This document shows, one piece after another, positions 45,390 to 57,528 of a stretch of 64,000 bases of DNA. The notes under the pieces are model-generated. The model had not been told where the DNA came from, did not search any database, and worked only from the letters and a program-made list of their open reading frames with translations. The DNA comes from Cylindrodendrum hubeiense. Lineage: Eukaryota > Ascomycota > Sordariomycetes > Hypocreales > Nectriaceae. Each line of letters starts with the position of its first letter. Position 1 is the first letter of the stretch. The translations under genes were made by a program, and so were the position numbers. The stretch spans positions 1-64,000 of the forward strand of contig JAANBB010000123.1 in assembly GCA_014621425.1 (NCBI GenBank), read 5' to 3'.

Positions 45390-46739
45390 ATGGCCACCAC
45401 GTCGCACCTCCCCAGTCCGGTTCTCGTCGCCACTACTGCTGCCTTGGCGACGGTCGGTTTGCTTGCCCTCGCCCGCGCAGTTCTCTGGCCCGTCCGCCCC
45501 AAGATCCTCCCCAGCCCGCTCAAGACCGGCTCCGGCTTATCCACCGCCACCGCCAACTCCTCCGCGGCTTTCAAGGAACTAGTCTACCATCCAGACCTGA
45601 TACCCGGTTCCCGGGACGTCGACACGCCGGTTAGTACCCCCTTGTGGCTCTCGTGGCTCTCGGACCTTCGAGCGAGACGCTTGCAGTGCATGTCTTGGCT
45701 ACACATGTCAGCCCTTGCTTCACCCGTCCAACTACATTCTAACCCCTTTGCAGTATGGCAGCATTCGAGTTTATGAGTTTGGCCCTGAGACAGGCGAGAA
45801 GGTTATTTTTGTCCACGGCATCAGCACCCCTTGCGTCACCCTCATGCCTATTGCCAACGCCCTCGTCGAGCGTGGCTGCCGTGTGATGCTGTTTGTAAGT
45901 CTAGGCCTCATGCTTCTTCTCTGATACGGGACTGAACTCATACTTACGATCCATCTCAGGACCTCTTTGGTCGAGGCTTCTCTGACGGTGTAGCTGACCT
46001 CCCGCACGACGCCCGCCTCTATGTCACACAGATTCTTCTAGTCCTCGCCTCCAGCCCACTCCCCTGGACTGGCAACCAAGCCCTACGCGTCATTGGCTAC
46101 TCTCTCGGCGGTGGTATTGCCGTCCATTTCGCCAACGCATTCCCCCACCTAGTCAAGGATCTTGTCTTACTCGCCCCGGCCGGCCTCATTCGGGCCGAGT
46201 CCTTTGGCCATGTCTCCATGTTTCTCTTCAAGTCCGGCTTCATCCCTGAGCGTATTCTGGCTGTAGCCACACGCCGCCGCCTCCAGCAGCCCATTGCGTC
46301 GGGCCGCACGCCCAAGGTCCCTGCCGCCGACCCCGTCTCTACCGCCGCTGACGTTGCTGTGGCCGAGGCTGCTAATCCGGCTCCTGGCGAAGCCGTTTCA
46401 ACCTTTGAGCACCGTGTTTTGGAATACGTCCGCTGGATGGTGGTTCACCATCTCGGGTTCGTCCCTGCTTTCATGTCCAGCATCCGCCACGCACCTCTGA
46501 CCGACCAGCACGAAAGCTGGGCTGAATTGGCCAAGCGTGAGCCTGGCACCACGGCAATCATTATGGCCGAGTCGGACGAGATCATTGATCTCGATGACTA
46601 CCGCCGCGAAGCCCTGCCCCTGGTTGGTGGAGAAGATAATGTGAGGTGGCGAGTCTTGCCAGGAGGCCACGACTTCGTCATGACGCATACGAATCATATC
46701 ATTAAGGAGCTAGAGGCGATGTGGGAGATCAAGTCTTAG
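45390..46739 (+). CDS. Membrane-anchored alpha/beta hydrolase
   Basis: 386-aa serine hydrolase of the alpha/beta fold. Exons are 45390-45629, 45754-45894 and 45960-46739 with introns of 124 and 65 nt, all phase 0. An N-terminal hydrophobic segment (about residues 10-34, VLVATTAALATVGLLALA) suggests a membrane anchor. The oxyanion-hole HGIS and the strand/helix DLFGRGFSDG precede the nucleophile elbow GYSLGG with Ser175. A candidate acid is the Asp in AESDEIIDLDD and the His is in PGGHDFVMTH, so the triad appears complete. Related fungal proteins are annotated as lipases, esterases or epoxide-hydrolase-like; substrate not predictable. Its 3' end faces the ABC exporter gene, 256 bp away. Confidence 0.9.
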
Positions 46740-46995
46740 TCCTACTTGATAAATCCCCACATCAGAATGATATTGAGAAGCAATGTGACAAATTCAAACT
46801 ACGAGAACTGGAGCAAGGAGTTGGTAAATAGAGTTGATTATTATTTACTTTATAGGAACGGAATGGTGTTTTATAAGGATAGAATGAAGTGGAAAGGATA
46901 AATATCAACGTCGAATCAACGCCCCAATAATAAAGTGAGGTGTGTATATACCTATATATGCACCCTCCTACATGGTTCTAACACAATATGCCCGT

Positions 46996-49900
46996 TTATC
47001 GATCCAGAGCCTGGCTCTGGCACTGTTCAAGTAATTAGCAACTCCCGGATAAGATTTAGGGGCAGGATATCCACTTACCATGTGCCAGTATACGCCTCTC
47101 TTCTTCAGCAACTCAGTGTGGCTGCCCTGCTCCAACAACTGCCCTTCGCCAAGGACGAAAATGACATCTGCGTTCTGCACTGTAGCCAGTCGATGCGCAA
47201 CTACCACCATGGTTCGGCCCTTGCTGGCCCGCTCAAAAGCTGCCTGCACAAGCCTCTCGCTCTCCGAATCAAGAGAGCTGGTGGCCTCGTCAAGGAGGAG
47301 GACCTTGGGCTGTCTGATGAGCGCGCGCGCGATGGCCACACGCTGCTTCTGGCCACCCGAGAGCGAAACACCACGAGAGCCGATATTTGTGTTGTAGCCT
47401 TCCGGCAGGGAGACAATGAACTCGTGGATCGAAGCGTCTCGACAGACCTGGTGGAGTTGCTCGTCGGTAATGGTGGATGGATCGACGCCGAGGAGGATGT
47501 TCTCTCGAAGGGTACCTGAGAGCGAATCAGTCAGTGGTAACTCGTGGTACGTAGGAGGATCAAATCATACCTTGGAAAAGAGTGGCCTCCTGAGCAACAA
47601 GAGAGAGGTACTTGCGGTATTCGAACACGTTGACATCAGTGGCGTCCTTGCCGTTGCAAAGAATCCGGCCCCTGTCAAGGTCGTAAAACCTCTCGAGAAG
47701 CGAAATGATGGACGTCTTTCCGCAGCCAGAAGCACCAACAAGAGCCGCAAACTGGCCCTTCTCGATCGTGAGGCTCAGGCCCTTGAACACAGGCGTGCTT
47801 CGGGTGGGATACTTGAAGTGAATATTTTGCAGCTCGAGCTTAATACCGCCGTCGACGTCGGGGATCTCCTGCGTTTTCGGGACACGATCCTTTTGTTGCG
47901 ATTCCCTCATGTTGAGAATCCGGTTGGCCGCGGCCGTAACCTGGGCGGCATTCGGGCCAAAGCCCAGAGCCTGTCCCGCTGCCTCGCTGCCTTGGGTAAC
48001 AGCCATGAAACAGACAAAGAAGCTGATTAGGCTGATCTTCTGGCCGGCGAGGAGATGGCCGCCATAGTAGAAGATCAAGGCCTGGCAAGCCATGTTGGCA
48101 CTATCGGAGAAGCCGAAGATGAGGCTGACCCATCTCGCCTTCTTGTAGGCCGCGACGACGTGATCTCTTAGCAGCTTCTCGTAGCGGTCGCAGATGGAGT
48201 CCTCCAGCGTCAGAGCGGTCACGGTTCTGAAAGCGCCGATCGACTCGGACGCGAACTTGGAGCTCTCTGCAAAGACCTCGTTGTTCATCTTCTCAAATCC
48301 GATCTCGTACCTAAAACGCCAATAGGTTGCGCCGAGCAAGATGGGCAAGATGACACAGACAGAAACGAGGGCGAGTTTCCAGGCGAACGAAAAGGCAATG
48401 GCAATGGCTCCGGTGAGGTTGAAAATGGCAATGAAGACGCTCGCCATGTTCATACCCATGAGCTCCTCGAGTTGTTTTGGGTCTTGTGCGACTCGGGACG
48501 TCATGGTGCCATGGGAGTGATCCTCTTGGTCAAAGAAGGACGTATCTTGGAACATGATGGTATCGAAGTACTGCTGTTGATACTTGGCGCGGATTATTGT
48601 CGACATCCTGGTTGAAATGAAGACGACGGAGAAGTAGGAGACGCCAACGCCAATGGCCAGCATCACCCACATCAGGGACCAAAAGTCACCTTCCGATCGC
48701 ATCTTCGAGGGGTCGGTGAACTGGAACGAGACAATCACCTTTCCAAATAGCCATGCCTGGATCGGCACTCCAGCACCAACGCAGGCTGCTGCGATTATGG
48801 TGAAGAAGAAGAGCGCCCAGACGTTCCTGGATTCGTAAAAGAACCGTCCGAAACTGGTGAAGATGTTTCCTTGCTTGTCATCCGCCTGCACGGTGCTGGC
48901 TGGGTTTTCGGACGCTGCGAGACTCTTGATACGCATCAACTCGGGCTTCTCCTCATTTTCCTCCTCGGCAGTCTCGTGGCTCGCCTCGGTTGGCTCTCCT
49001 AGGGACAGGGCTTGGGCATGAACGAGGGCGGAATACACGCCGCCTTCCATTGCAATAAGACTGTTGTGGTTTCCAGATTCCACAACCTTACCCTTCTTCA
49101 AGACGATAATGCGGTCGGCCTTCTTGATCGTCGACAAGCGATGGGCAATTGTAATCGTGGTGCGGTTTTGTGCCACTCTGTCTAAAGCAGCCTGGACAAT
49201 TCGCTCGCCGCGGACGTCGATGGCACTCGTGGCTTCGTCAAGGATAAGAATCTTAGGCTTCCTCACAATCGACCGGGCGATGGCGATACGTTGGCGTTGG
49301 CCACCGGAGAGCTTGGCACCGCTATCGCCGACGATAGTGTCATAACCCTGGGAATACTATGAGCGCAATGAACGTCAGAGGATCAAGAGTCACTTACCTC
49401 GGGCAATTTGTCGACAAACTCATCAGCAAACGCCTCTTGACAGGCATCCTTGACGAGCTCCCTTTTCTTTTCCTCAGATTCGTCCGCCCATTGGGATCCT
49501 ATCAGGCCGTACGCGACGTTTTTGTAAATGGTATCGTTGAAAAGAAATGGTTCTTGCTGCACAAGGCCGATTTGGGACCTCCACCACTTCACGTTGATCT
49601 TCTCCAAAGCGTGGCCGGAGGTGGAAATGCTGCCACGTAGCTCAACGGGGGGGCCAGTCTCCTCTGGTTCGGGCTCCGCTTGCTCGTCTTCGTCCTTGGC
49701 CTTCTTCTTTTTTCCTTTTCCCTTATCCTTTTCGGTTGCCTTAGCTAGGACATGTTGATCTTGCAGCGAGTACCATTTTTGAATAAGACCGACGATAGTA
49801 CTCTTTCCTGAGCCAGACGGACCGACCACAGCATTGATCTTGCCTGCTTCGATGCGCAAGTCCAGTTCATCCAGGACTTTGACGTGGGGCCGGCCTGGGT

Positions 49901-51568
49901 ACGCGAATGTGACACCCTCGAAAACAATGTCTTCTTCAGCTGAAACTTCAGGATCCTTCAAATGACCTTTATCCGGTTGAGGAGCATCGATGACAATGAA
50001 AAACTCGCAAGCCGCAACTGTTGCTTTGCCCACGGCTAGGAGGGGAGTAGAAGTGCGTTCGATAGAAATCACCATCATCATGACGGAGAGCAAGACCCTA
50101 AAAATATCAGCAGAGATACCAAGGTGGGTAGTCAAATGTTTGCTTACACTATGATTTCTCCAACGTTGTCAACCCTGCCCTCAAGGTATGACTTTGTACC
50201 ATACCAGAAGCAAAGGCCAAAAGTCGAGTACAGTCCAAAGAACTACACAGATTAGTACACAGATTAGCATAAGCAGCAAAGTAACGTGGCATTAACTCAC
50301 AATGAGACCAAGCTGAGTACCGATGAGTGGAGAGAGGAGTTGGCCGTGCCTCTTTGTCTCCTCGACGAAGTTGGCGTACTTTTTGGCGATGCGAGACTCG
50401 GCGCCACATGCAGCTACCATCCTGATACTAGCCAGTGCCTCGCTCGCAACTGCATTGGCCTTGCCTTCAGCCTATTTTAGGGTTAGTTGTAAGTGGTCGC
50501 CCAGGAGATATTATAGATATACCTTTGAAACTCGGGCATTCGCCTTGATAATGAAGGGAAGAACAGCTCCTATAACAACAAAGAGGAAGAGGATGACAGA
50601 TCCAGTGACAAGGGTAAGAGCCCAGTTCCAAGTGAAAGCCACGATGACAGCTGCAACAATAGTAGCGTTAAACTCGACAAAAATGCCCAGTTTTTCCGAG
50701 ATTCCAAGTTGGAGGACATTGGCTGTTGCAGTGATGGTCGACGTGGCATAGCCAGGGGGCATTGAATCGAGAACATGGATGCTCTGACCGAACAGGCACT
50801 TGACGTAGTGTAATCGAACAGCGGAAGAGAGCCTGATGCCAATCATGCGGAAAACCAGCTGCGGTGGTCTTAGTTGGGACGAATCAAGCAATATGAATGG
50901 ACGGCACAGCTTACTTTGTTGATGTAGTTGAGGGCGAAACGGCCGATGAACAAGAAGAACATGTAAAGCCTGCACGGTGTTAGTAAGAACGATAGCCATT
51001 GGGCCAAAGCAGATCCAGCACGTACGCAAATTTATCAATAGTCTTTTCAAACTCGGCCTTGGTGATAGTACCGTTGTCACTGAAGTAGCCAGTGAAGTGG
51101 GCAGTGAATTTACCTGCAAATACATCATCAGAAGTCGTTCCGTGGCTAGGGGGTGGGTTTAGGTGGTCATACCGAACACGACATTCATCAACGGCAAAGT
51201 CTAGAAAAGAGAGATGTGTCAACGAGAAGGCACAGAGAGACGGATACAGATGGGTCAAGGAAGGCTTACTATGCCAGCACCGATAGAGGCGAGGATGCCG
51301 GCGACATATGCGACCTTGTCCCATGTGGTTGCGTAGCTAAACACTCGCTACATGATAAAGGTCAGTGTCAATGCTGCAGATGGGGAGACGGGATGCCAAA
51401 GTTGGTGAATACCATATAATCTTGAAAAGCGGCTGTTCGCTCCGGGCGGGCTTTTGCCGCAGCAACATTGTCGTCGGCGGCCGTCTGGGGGTTCTGTGGG
51501 GTTGGGACTGAAGAGACGCCCGAGGGCTTCTCTTCAACTTGCTTGGCTTCACTGTCCATGATGCTCAT
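46996..51568 (-). CDS. Full-length ABCB/MDR-type ABC exporter
   Basis: A 1315-aa TMD-NBD-TMD-NBD transporter of the plasma membrane (P-glycoprotein/Ste6 group). Twelve minus-strand exons: 51568-51413, 51347-51270, 51200-51173 (28 nt), 51113-51026, 50969-50915, 50858-50523, 50471-50301, 50242-50148, 50097-49398, 49347-47571, 47515-47079 and 47022-46996 (27 nt, ending CQSQALDR); all phases fit. NBD1: Walker [10 protein letters not shown] (428-436), LSGGQ (582-586), Walker B with DEATSAID (606-613). NBD2: Walker [10 protein letters not shown] (1107-1115), LSGGQ (1213-1217), DEATSSLD. Both catalytic Glu are present, so both sites should hydrolyse ATP. Unusual is a Lys/Glu-rich insert at about 455-485 in NBD1, between Walker A and the Q loop. 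Such exporters pump drugs, peptides or secondary metabolites; proximity to the metabolic block suggests export or tolerance of its substrate (inference). Confidence 0.94.
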
Positions 51569-52654
51569 CTTGAATTTAAGGCGACGAGCAAGCACATGGT
51601 GGTCAGGTGTGGGAATGAGGGTGGACGAAAGTAACAAGGCAGAAAACAAGGAAAGCAGGGGCCTAGAGAAGAAGGAAACGTGAATTACAAGTGATGAATG
51701 GAAGTTGAGACGAGATGACGGAGATGGACCAGAAGTTAGGAGCCCCTAAGCACAGGATGCGAGGAGGCCGCTAAGGAAACCGACGTGTACGAAATACGAC
51801 AGGGGTACTTCAGAGAGGTGGTGGTGGTGGTGGCGGCAGTGAGCAGTGACAGCAAACTGTTAGGTACCTTAAAATAACTTGACGGACGTTGGTGCAAAAA
51901 GGAGAAACACAGAGAACACGTTGGAAATAGCTACCCACAGCAGGGTTCGGTTTCAGGTCGGGGGTTAAATCGACGGTTATATCAATTCCTTCTCCGAGGA
52001 GGAGAAACTGAAAGACGTTGGACGACGTGCTGCTGGCCGCGTTCGTTTGCTGGATCGCATTCGACTTGGGCGCTCCGTTGCGCCAAATCCAGACATGAGG
52101 CAGAAGCTCCCCGGTCTCCCTCAGCACGATAGGTGCATGTGCGCAAATTAGTGGGGTGGTACTCCCTAGGCACGCCTGCCTCTGATCAGTAGGTACCTGC
52201 CTACCGACCTTTACTTATTTAACATGGGGGTCGGCTGCTCTGAGAGCGGCCAATGGTGGTGAGGTTAATGGACAGCCCCAGGCGGCCACGGCGCACCATC
52301 TCACTGTAGTCGGGAAGTCGGGTGGTATCCAATTCCCGAACCGCCAATTGCTCGCAGGCGTCGGAAGATGGATCGCTCCGATGCAAGATCTTGTCGTTAG
52401 CAAGAGCATGATGATGCCAGCCGATGTCACGCGCATGCAGCAAAGGAGACATTCGTGCTCCGCAACAGCGGCTTGGCCTGAGAAGGCTGTGCTAAGCTTA
52501 CCTGCCTTTCCACCGTTTAACCTTAATGCAAAAGGTTTCATTCCGCGACAAGAGCCGCGGTCCCAAGGCAGCGAAATTGCCTTTCAGCCACAGGCACTTG
52601 CAAGGCCGCTCGAGCGAAACGCCTCATCATGTTCGCCCTCAGTCACCAGGCATC

Positions 52655-52680
52655 CATCATCACCAGGCATCATCACCAGG
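52655..52680. repeat. Tandem duplication, 13-nt unit x2
   Basis: Two perfect copies of CATCATCACCAGG, with a partial degenerate copy upstream. Confidence 0.75.
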
Positions 52681-53650
52681 CATCGACATACTATGTAGGT
52701 AAGCTGAACACCGAGGCGGGGAGAATTGAGACATGATGACCCGGCGGGCGGTCCAAACACGCAGGATTCGACGTGCCCAGTTGTCAAGTCTGGCCACTCG
52801 AGACCTCCACCACACAGCCGCCCATCCTCTCCACCCACCCTGGGAGGCACCGAATCCCACTGAGCCGCCGTCGCGTTGCCCACATCAGGCCCAATACGCG
52901 TATTTCTCGTCTTGTCCGAGGATCCTGTTGTTCTCACCATCCCGCAACCAGACCTTGGAGGCCCATGTGGGCCTTCCAAGTCGATGTCAGGGTCATCCTT
53001 TGTCCCGTCGTTTCTGCTGCTTCCATTCTCTATGGCAGTCTGCTTCTCCAACCCGAATTGGAGACACGAAGTGTTGGATGGCTACCGAGTATGAGGTCAG
53101 CCAGACATGCGCCTTCAACGCCTGGTCCGTACAACACTATCTGAATGAGTCATCGGTGGGAAGACTCATTTTCGAAAGTGTATATGCCCTTGCTGGAGGG
53201 CCTATAAGCGAGTCTCCATACGTCAACCTCCGAACACCTTCACAAATAATGTAGTACGAAGTAGAAGCCGAAAGTGATGAATCACACCAAGAGATGACGC
53301 GGAGTGTCCGCTCTTTCCTACCGGAAACGTGTCATTTTTTGCGGAGTTGGTCCGGGATGGCAATCGCTTGACATCTTTTTCCTTTCCTCCCGTGTTAAAT
53401 CCATCCGCAGATAATCAATCAACTCAGCCTTGTAGGGCGAAGCGAGGGAATCATCAACGCGCCACCAGCCTTGTGCCAACCACCGTGTAAAAGCCTCTTG
53501 AGGGAAACTCCACGAATAAGCATTTAAAGGTTCTAAACAAGAACTACAATGAAAAATAAACCAACATCGACCGCATGATTAGTTTAAACGACCCCCATCA
53601 ACTTTTCTGAGTATTCTTGACGTTGACTTCAATCACCAGACCAAGGTCAT

Positions 53651-53686
53651 GCGACGCTTCACGGCCAGGCGACGCTTCACGGCCAG
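53651..53686. repeat. Tandem duplication, 18-nt unit x2
   Basis: Two perfect copies of GCGACGCTTCACGGCCAG about 260 bp upstream of the histidyl-tRNA synthetase ATG, so inside its likely promoter. Confidence 0.85.
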
Positions 53687-53947
53687 GCGTTGTTCCCCTC
53701 CGAGCAGTGCATTGAATGCCCCGCCAACCAAACTGGCAGTGGGGTCAGGGACTGTCAACCAGCTGCCAGCCAGCGGACTTCTAGCAGACGGCAGCCACTG
53801 ACGACTAACGGTTGCCTTGCTATTAGCCGGTTTTTTTCCCAGGTTTTCGCTGGGCAAGTGCAATTGGCTTCTGAGTGACGCACTCTGCATGACGGGCAGG
53901 TGGGTTCCGATAGAGGAACTCCCACGTCCACCAAGCGCACAGAACGG

Positions 53948-56007
53948 ATGACTCCAACCGTGACCAAATTCAACCTGGCCAACCCAACCCTGAGGTCCTC
54001 TCGCCTTCTACGGCCGCCGCCCGGTTCTCGCCTGTCACTCTCTCGTCCTCTTCTCCGTCCTCTCCTCCCGCCATCTACGACTGCCCCCGCGAGCCTCGCC
54101 TTCCCCGCAGGCTTTTCCCGCTCCCTCCACGCCACTGCCCCGCGCCGCGAGCGACCCCTCGAAATGGCGCCCAAGTTGAAGTTCGAGCTTAAGACCCCTA
54201 AGGGCACCAAAGACTGTGCGCCTGGCCCATCCGATCCGACATATACACACATGAGACACTAACACAATGCGCAGGGGAGGGCAAAGACATGGTCATTCGT
54301 GACAAGATCTTCAGCACCATCGCCGAAGTCTTCAAGCGTCACGGCGGAGTCACCATCGACACCCCCGTCTTCGAGCTCAGGGACATCCTCTCTGGCAAGT
54401 ATGGCGAGGACAGCAAGCTCATCTACGACCTTGCCGACCAGGGTGGCGAGATCACCTCTCTGCGATATGACCTTACCGTCCCATTCGCCCGCTTCCTCGC
54501 CATGAACAAGGATATCCAAAACATCAAGCGCTACCACATCGCCAAGGTGTACCGAAGAGATCAACCTGCCGTGAGCAAGGGCCGCATGAGGGAGTTCTAC
54601 CAGTGCGATTTTGACATCGCCGGAACCTTCGATGCCATGGTACCCGATGCCGAGATCCTCCGCATCATCACCGAGGTCTTCGAGGGCCTTGGGTGGAACG
54701 GCGGATACACAATCAAGATGAACCACAGGAAGATTCTCGACGGTATCTTCCAGGTCTGCGGTGTCCCCGAGGACAAGATTCGCGCCATTTCATCGGCTGT
54801 CGACAAGCTTGACAAGATGCCATGGGCTGATGTGCGCAAGGAGATGACCGTGGAGAAGGGTCTTGATGAAGAGGTTGCCGACCGCATCGGAGAGTGGGTC
54901 GTCCTTAAGGGAAAGCAGGACCTGCTTGAGAAGCTTCGCAATGATGAGAAGCTATCGGCCAACGAGTCCATGAAGAAGGGTATGGATGACCTGGCCCTCC
55001 TTTTCGAATACTTGGAGGCATTCAATGCACTCGACCACGTATCCTTCGACCTCAGCCTGGCCCGAGGCCTCGACTACTACACGGGATTGATTTACGAGGT
55101 TGTGACGGAGGGATCCGCACCCGCCGTGGCCCCCGGCCAGGAGGGCGAAGCACCCAAGCCGGCCAGGAAGAGGGGCAAGAAGGGCTCTGAGGACGACGAC
55201 CGTTCCAACGACCCCACCGTCGGTGTTGGCAGCATTGCTGCTGGTGGCCGTTATGATGAGCTTGTCGGCATGTTTTCAGGCAAAACCCAGATCCCCTGTG
55301 TCGGTATTTCCTTTGGCGTGGATCGCATCTTTTCCATCACCAAGGCCAAGATGGCTGCAGACAAGAGCGCGGCGGCCGTTCGACTCAACGACGTCGATGT
55401 CTATGTGATTGCGTTTGGTGGCAAGGGCTTCCTGAAGGAGCGCATGTCAATCTGTGCCAAGCTCTGGGAGGCCGGCATCAAGGTTCGTGGACTTGGTATT
55501 CTGGCCCAATTTCGCATTAAGCAAAATCTAACAAGTGTCATCTAGGCCGAATTTCTCTACAAGGTCAAGCCCAAGGTTCCTGCACAGTTCAAGGCAGCTG
55601 AGGTCAACGGCGTTCCTTTTGCCATCTTCCTCGGCGAGGATGAGGTGGCCGGGGGCAGGGTCAAGATCAAGGAGATGGGATTGCAAGATGGCCACCCTGA
55701 GAAGGAAGGTGTGCTTGTCGATCTCAAGGACATGACGCGAGAGGTCAAGGTCCGCCTCCAACGCAAGCGAGAGTTGGACGAGATGACACGACAGGCTGAG
55801 GGCCTTAGAGTGGTCCACGGAATCAAGGGCCATGAGGTCAAGGCGGCGGAAGCACCTGCCGCTGTCGAGCAGCCCGCTGCTGAGCAGGCCCCCGTTGAGC
55901 AGGCCTCCGTTGAGCAGACTCCCGTGGAGCAGACTCCCGTTGAACAGGCCCCTGCTGAGGAGAAGGCTCCTGCCGAGGAGCAGACCCCTGCGAATCCTTC
56001 GGCATAG
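53948..56007 (+). CDS. HTS1: Histidyl-tRNA synthetase, mitochondrial and cytosolic
   Basis: Class II aminoacyl-tRNA synthetase that charges tRNA-His. Exons are 53948-54215, 54275-55482 and 55546-56007 (introns 59 and 63 nt), giving 645 aa. From the first ATG the protein starts with a 72-residue Arg/Ser/Leu-rich, acid-poor leader typical of a mitochondrial presequence; a second in-frame ATG at 54164 (MAPKLKFEL) would give the cytosolic form, as known for yeast HTS1. Core motifs are present: [26 protein letters not shown] (motif 2 region with [14 protein letters not shown]), [11 protein letters not shown], and motif 3 [11 protein letters not shown]...[12 protein letters not shown] charged insert (about residues 395-420) is common in fungal enzymes. 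The C-terminal tail carries repeated VEQxP/AEE units, not part of the catalytic fold. Confidence 0.95.
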
Positions 56008-56290
56008 ATGGTTACAAAATGAATGAGAACAAAAAAAACCGAAGCAATGCCGTCAGAAGTCCTCGTGCGATTACCATGTATGTATAATAGACAGGAGCCC
56101 CCGGCACCGCGACGACTCATAGTTATTTTGATACGACAGTGACTTCGGCGAGTAGTCCTGTTACAGAATACGGATATTCTCTTGTTGGTTTCATGGAATG
56201 TTCATGTTGTTTCCCGGTGATAATATCCGTGCCAGCGGGCACTAATCTAGCGCAGCCGCACCTGTTCACTGGGGAATAAAAGGCGATCAT

Positions 56291-56341
56291 CAAACGTGGT
56301 GAATCAGATGTGGTGAATCAGACGTGGTGAATCAAACGTGG
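56291..56341. repeat. Tandem repeat, ~15-nt unit x3-4
   Basis: Imperfect head-to-tail copies of CGTGGTGAATCAGA (variants ATGTGGTGAATCAG, ACGTGGTGAATCAA), about 290 bp beyond the HTS1 stop. Confidence 0.8.
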
Positions 56342-57500
56342 CGGGTTAATCAACCAAAGTGATACATCCTGGACAGCGTCTTCCATCTCTTGCAAACACC
56401 GTTGTGGCTATGACGACTGTGGCCGTCATGTTGGGGGATGAGTTGAACAAAAGGACGATTCAGACTGCACGGAAAACGCGATGAACAGCCGCCTGACTCT
56501 GTCTGCGACAGTGGTTGGGACGCAGGAGAGCGCCACGACAGGCGCCATTGGGGGATCCCGAGGGACCAGGTTCGGAAGACGGTGAGAAGGAATCAAGTTC
56601 ATCAAGGGTCGTACGTGCCTTGCAGGATACCCCAGCCGCGGGAACCCACGGACGGTTGCATCGCGGGCCGGAGAAAAAGAGGCCGCTGCATGCTACTGGA
56701 CTTACCGCACACGATACACTGGACGCCGCAAGACCTGTAGGTGCGTAGGGATTTGTTTCTGTGAGGTCATTTTCGCAATCCAACTATTGTTTGGGACTGG
56801 CGGCATCCCGGGCTACCGGAATCGAGAGAGGCGGGTGTCTCATCCATCGCCCAGACCGCGCCCATCCGGGGCCTCTGGGGCCTCTGGGGTCTCTGGTTAC
56901 GGATGGAGACTCGCTTCGATCGGATCTTGGTCTTGTCTCTCTTCTCTCTTCTTCCCCCCTCCCTCAACCCCTTCCCCCTGCTGCGGTGCCGCAATCCACA
57001 GCGACCTGTTGGTTTCCTTCGCTGGTTTTTTTTCCTTAGCGGCCCAGCTCATGCAGAGTGTCCCCGTTTTCCCAAGAGATGCGCAATCCGCATCGCCGGG
57101 TGCCACACTGGCGTGGGGCGCTCCCCGCCAGGTGGTGGGGGGGGTTGTGAAGCACTGCCTGCGAGGGGCTGGCTGGTTCGTGGACCATGAACAATGCGCA
57201 AGATTTCCGGGTTTTTGCTTTGTGTAAGCAGAAAAAAATACTCGCTGGCCTCCAACCAGACGGCTCTGCTCCCTTGGTGGCCCCTGGACAAGGCATGACT
57301 AGCGGCCTCAGCTCGAGGCCTTGGGAATAAGTAGTCGAGGTGGTGGCTCGCCCTTTTGATGGAGGAGCAGGAGAAGGAGATACAAACCACATCGGAAGCC
57401 GGTGACAGAAACGAAACGAGAGCGCGATTGTTGTGTTTGCTTGCCTACTACACTGCAGCCCGCTCGCTTGCTGCGTGTGCCTCTCCCGCCGCTCACTCGT

Positions 57501-57528
57501 TACTCGCTACTCGCTACTCGCTACTCGC
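57501..57528. repeat. Tandem repeat, 7-nt unit x4
   Basis: Four perfect copies of TACTCGC in the gene-free stretch. Confidence 0.85.

Larger units (their letters stand above)
51569..53947. other. 2.4-kb divergent intergenic region
   Basis: Lies between the start codons of the ABC exporter (-) and histidyl-tRNA synthetase (+). It holds two short tandem duplications (52655-52680 and 53651-53686). Open frames at 52584-53254 on both strands have no motif and I do not call them. Confidence 0.5.

Noticed and set aside
30291..51568. Classical secondary-metabolite biosynthetic cluster
   Set aside because: No PKS, NRPS, terpene cyclase or prenyltransferase is encoded, so a full biosynthetic cluster is not supported.
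52733..53254. Overlapping frames on both strands upstream of HTS1
   Set aside because: Both are open only because of GC-rich composition; no motifs or codon preference.
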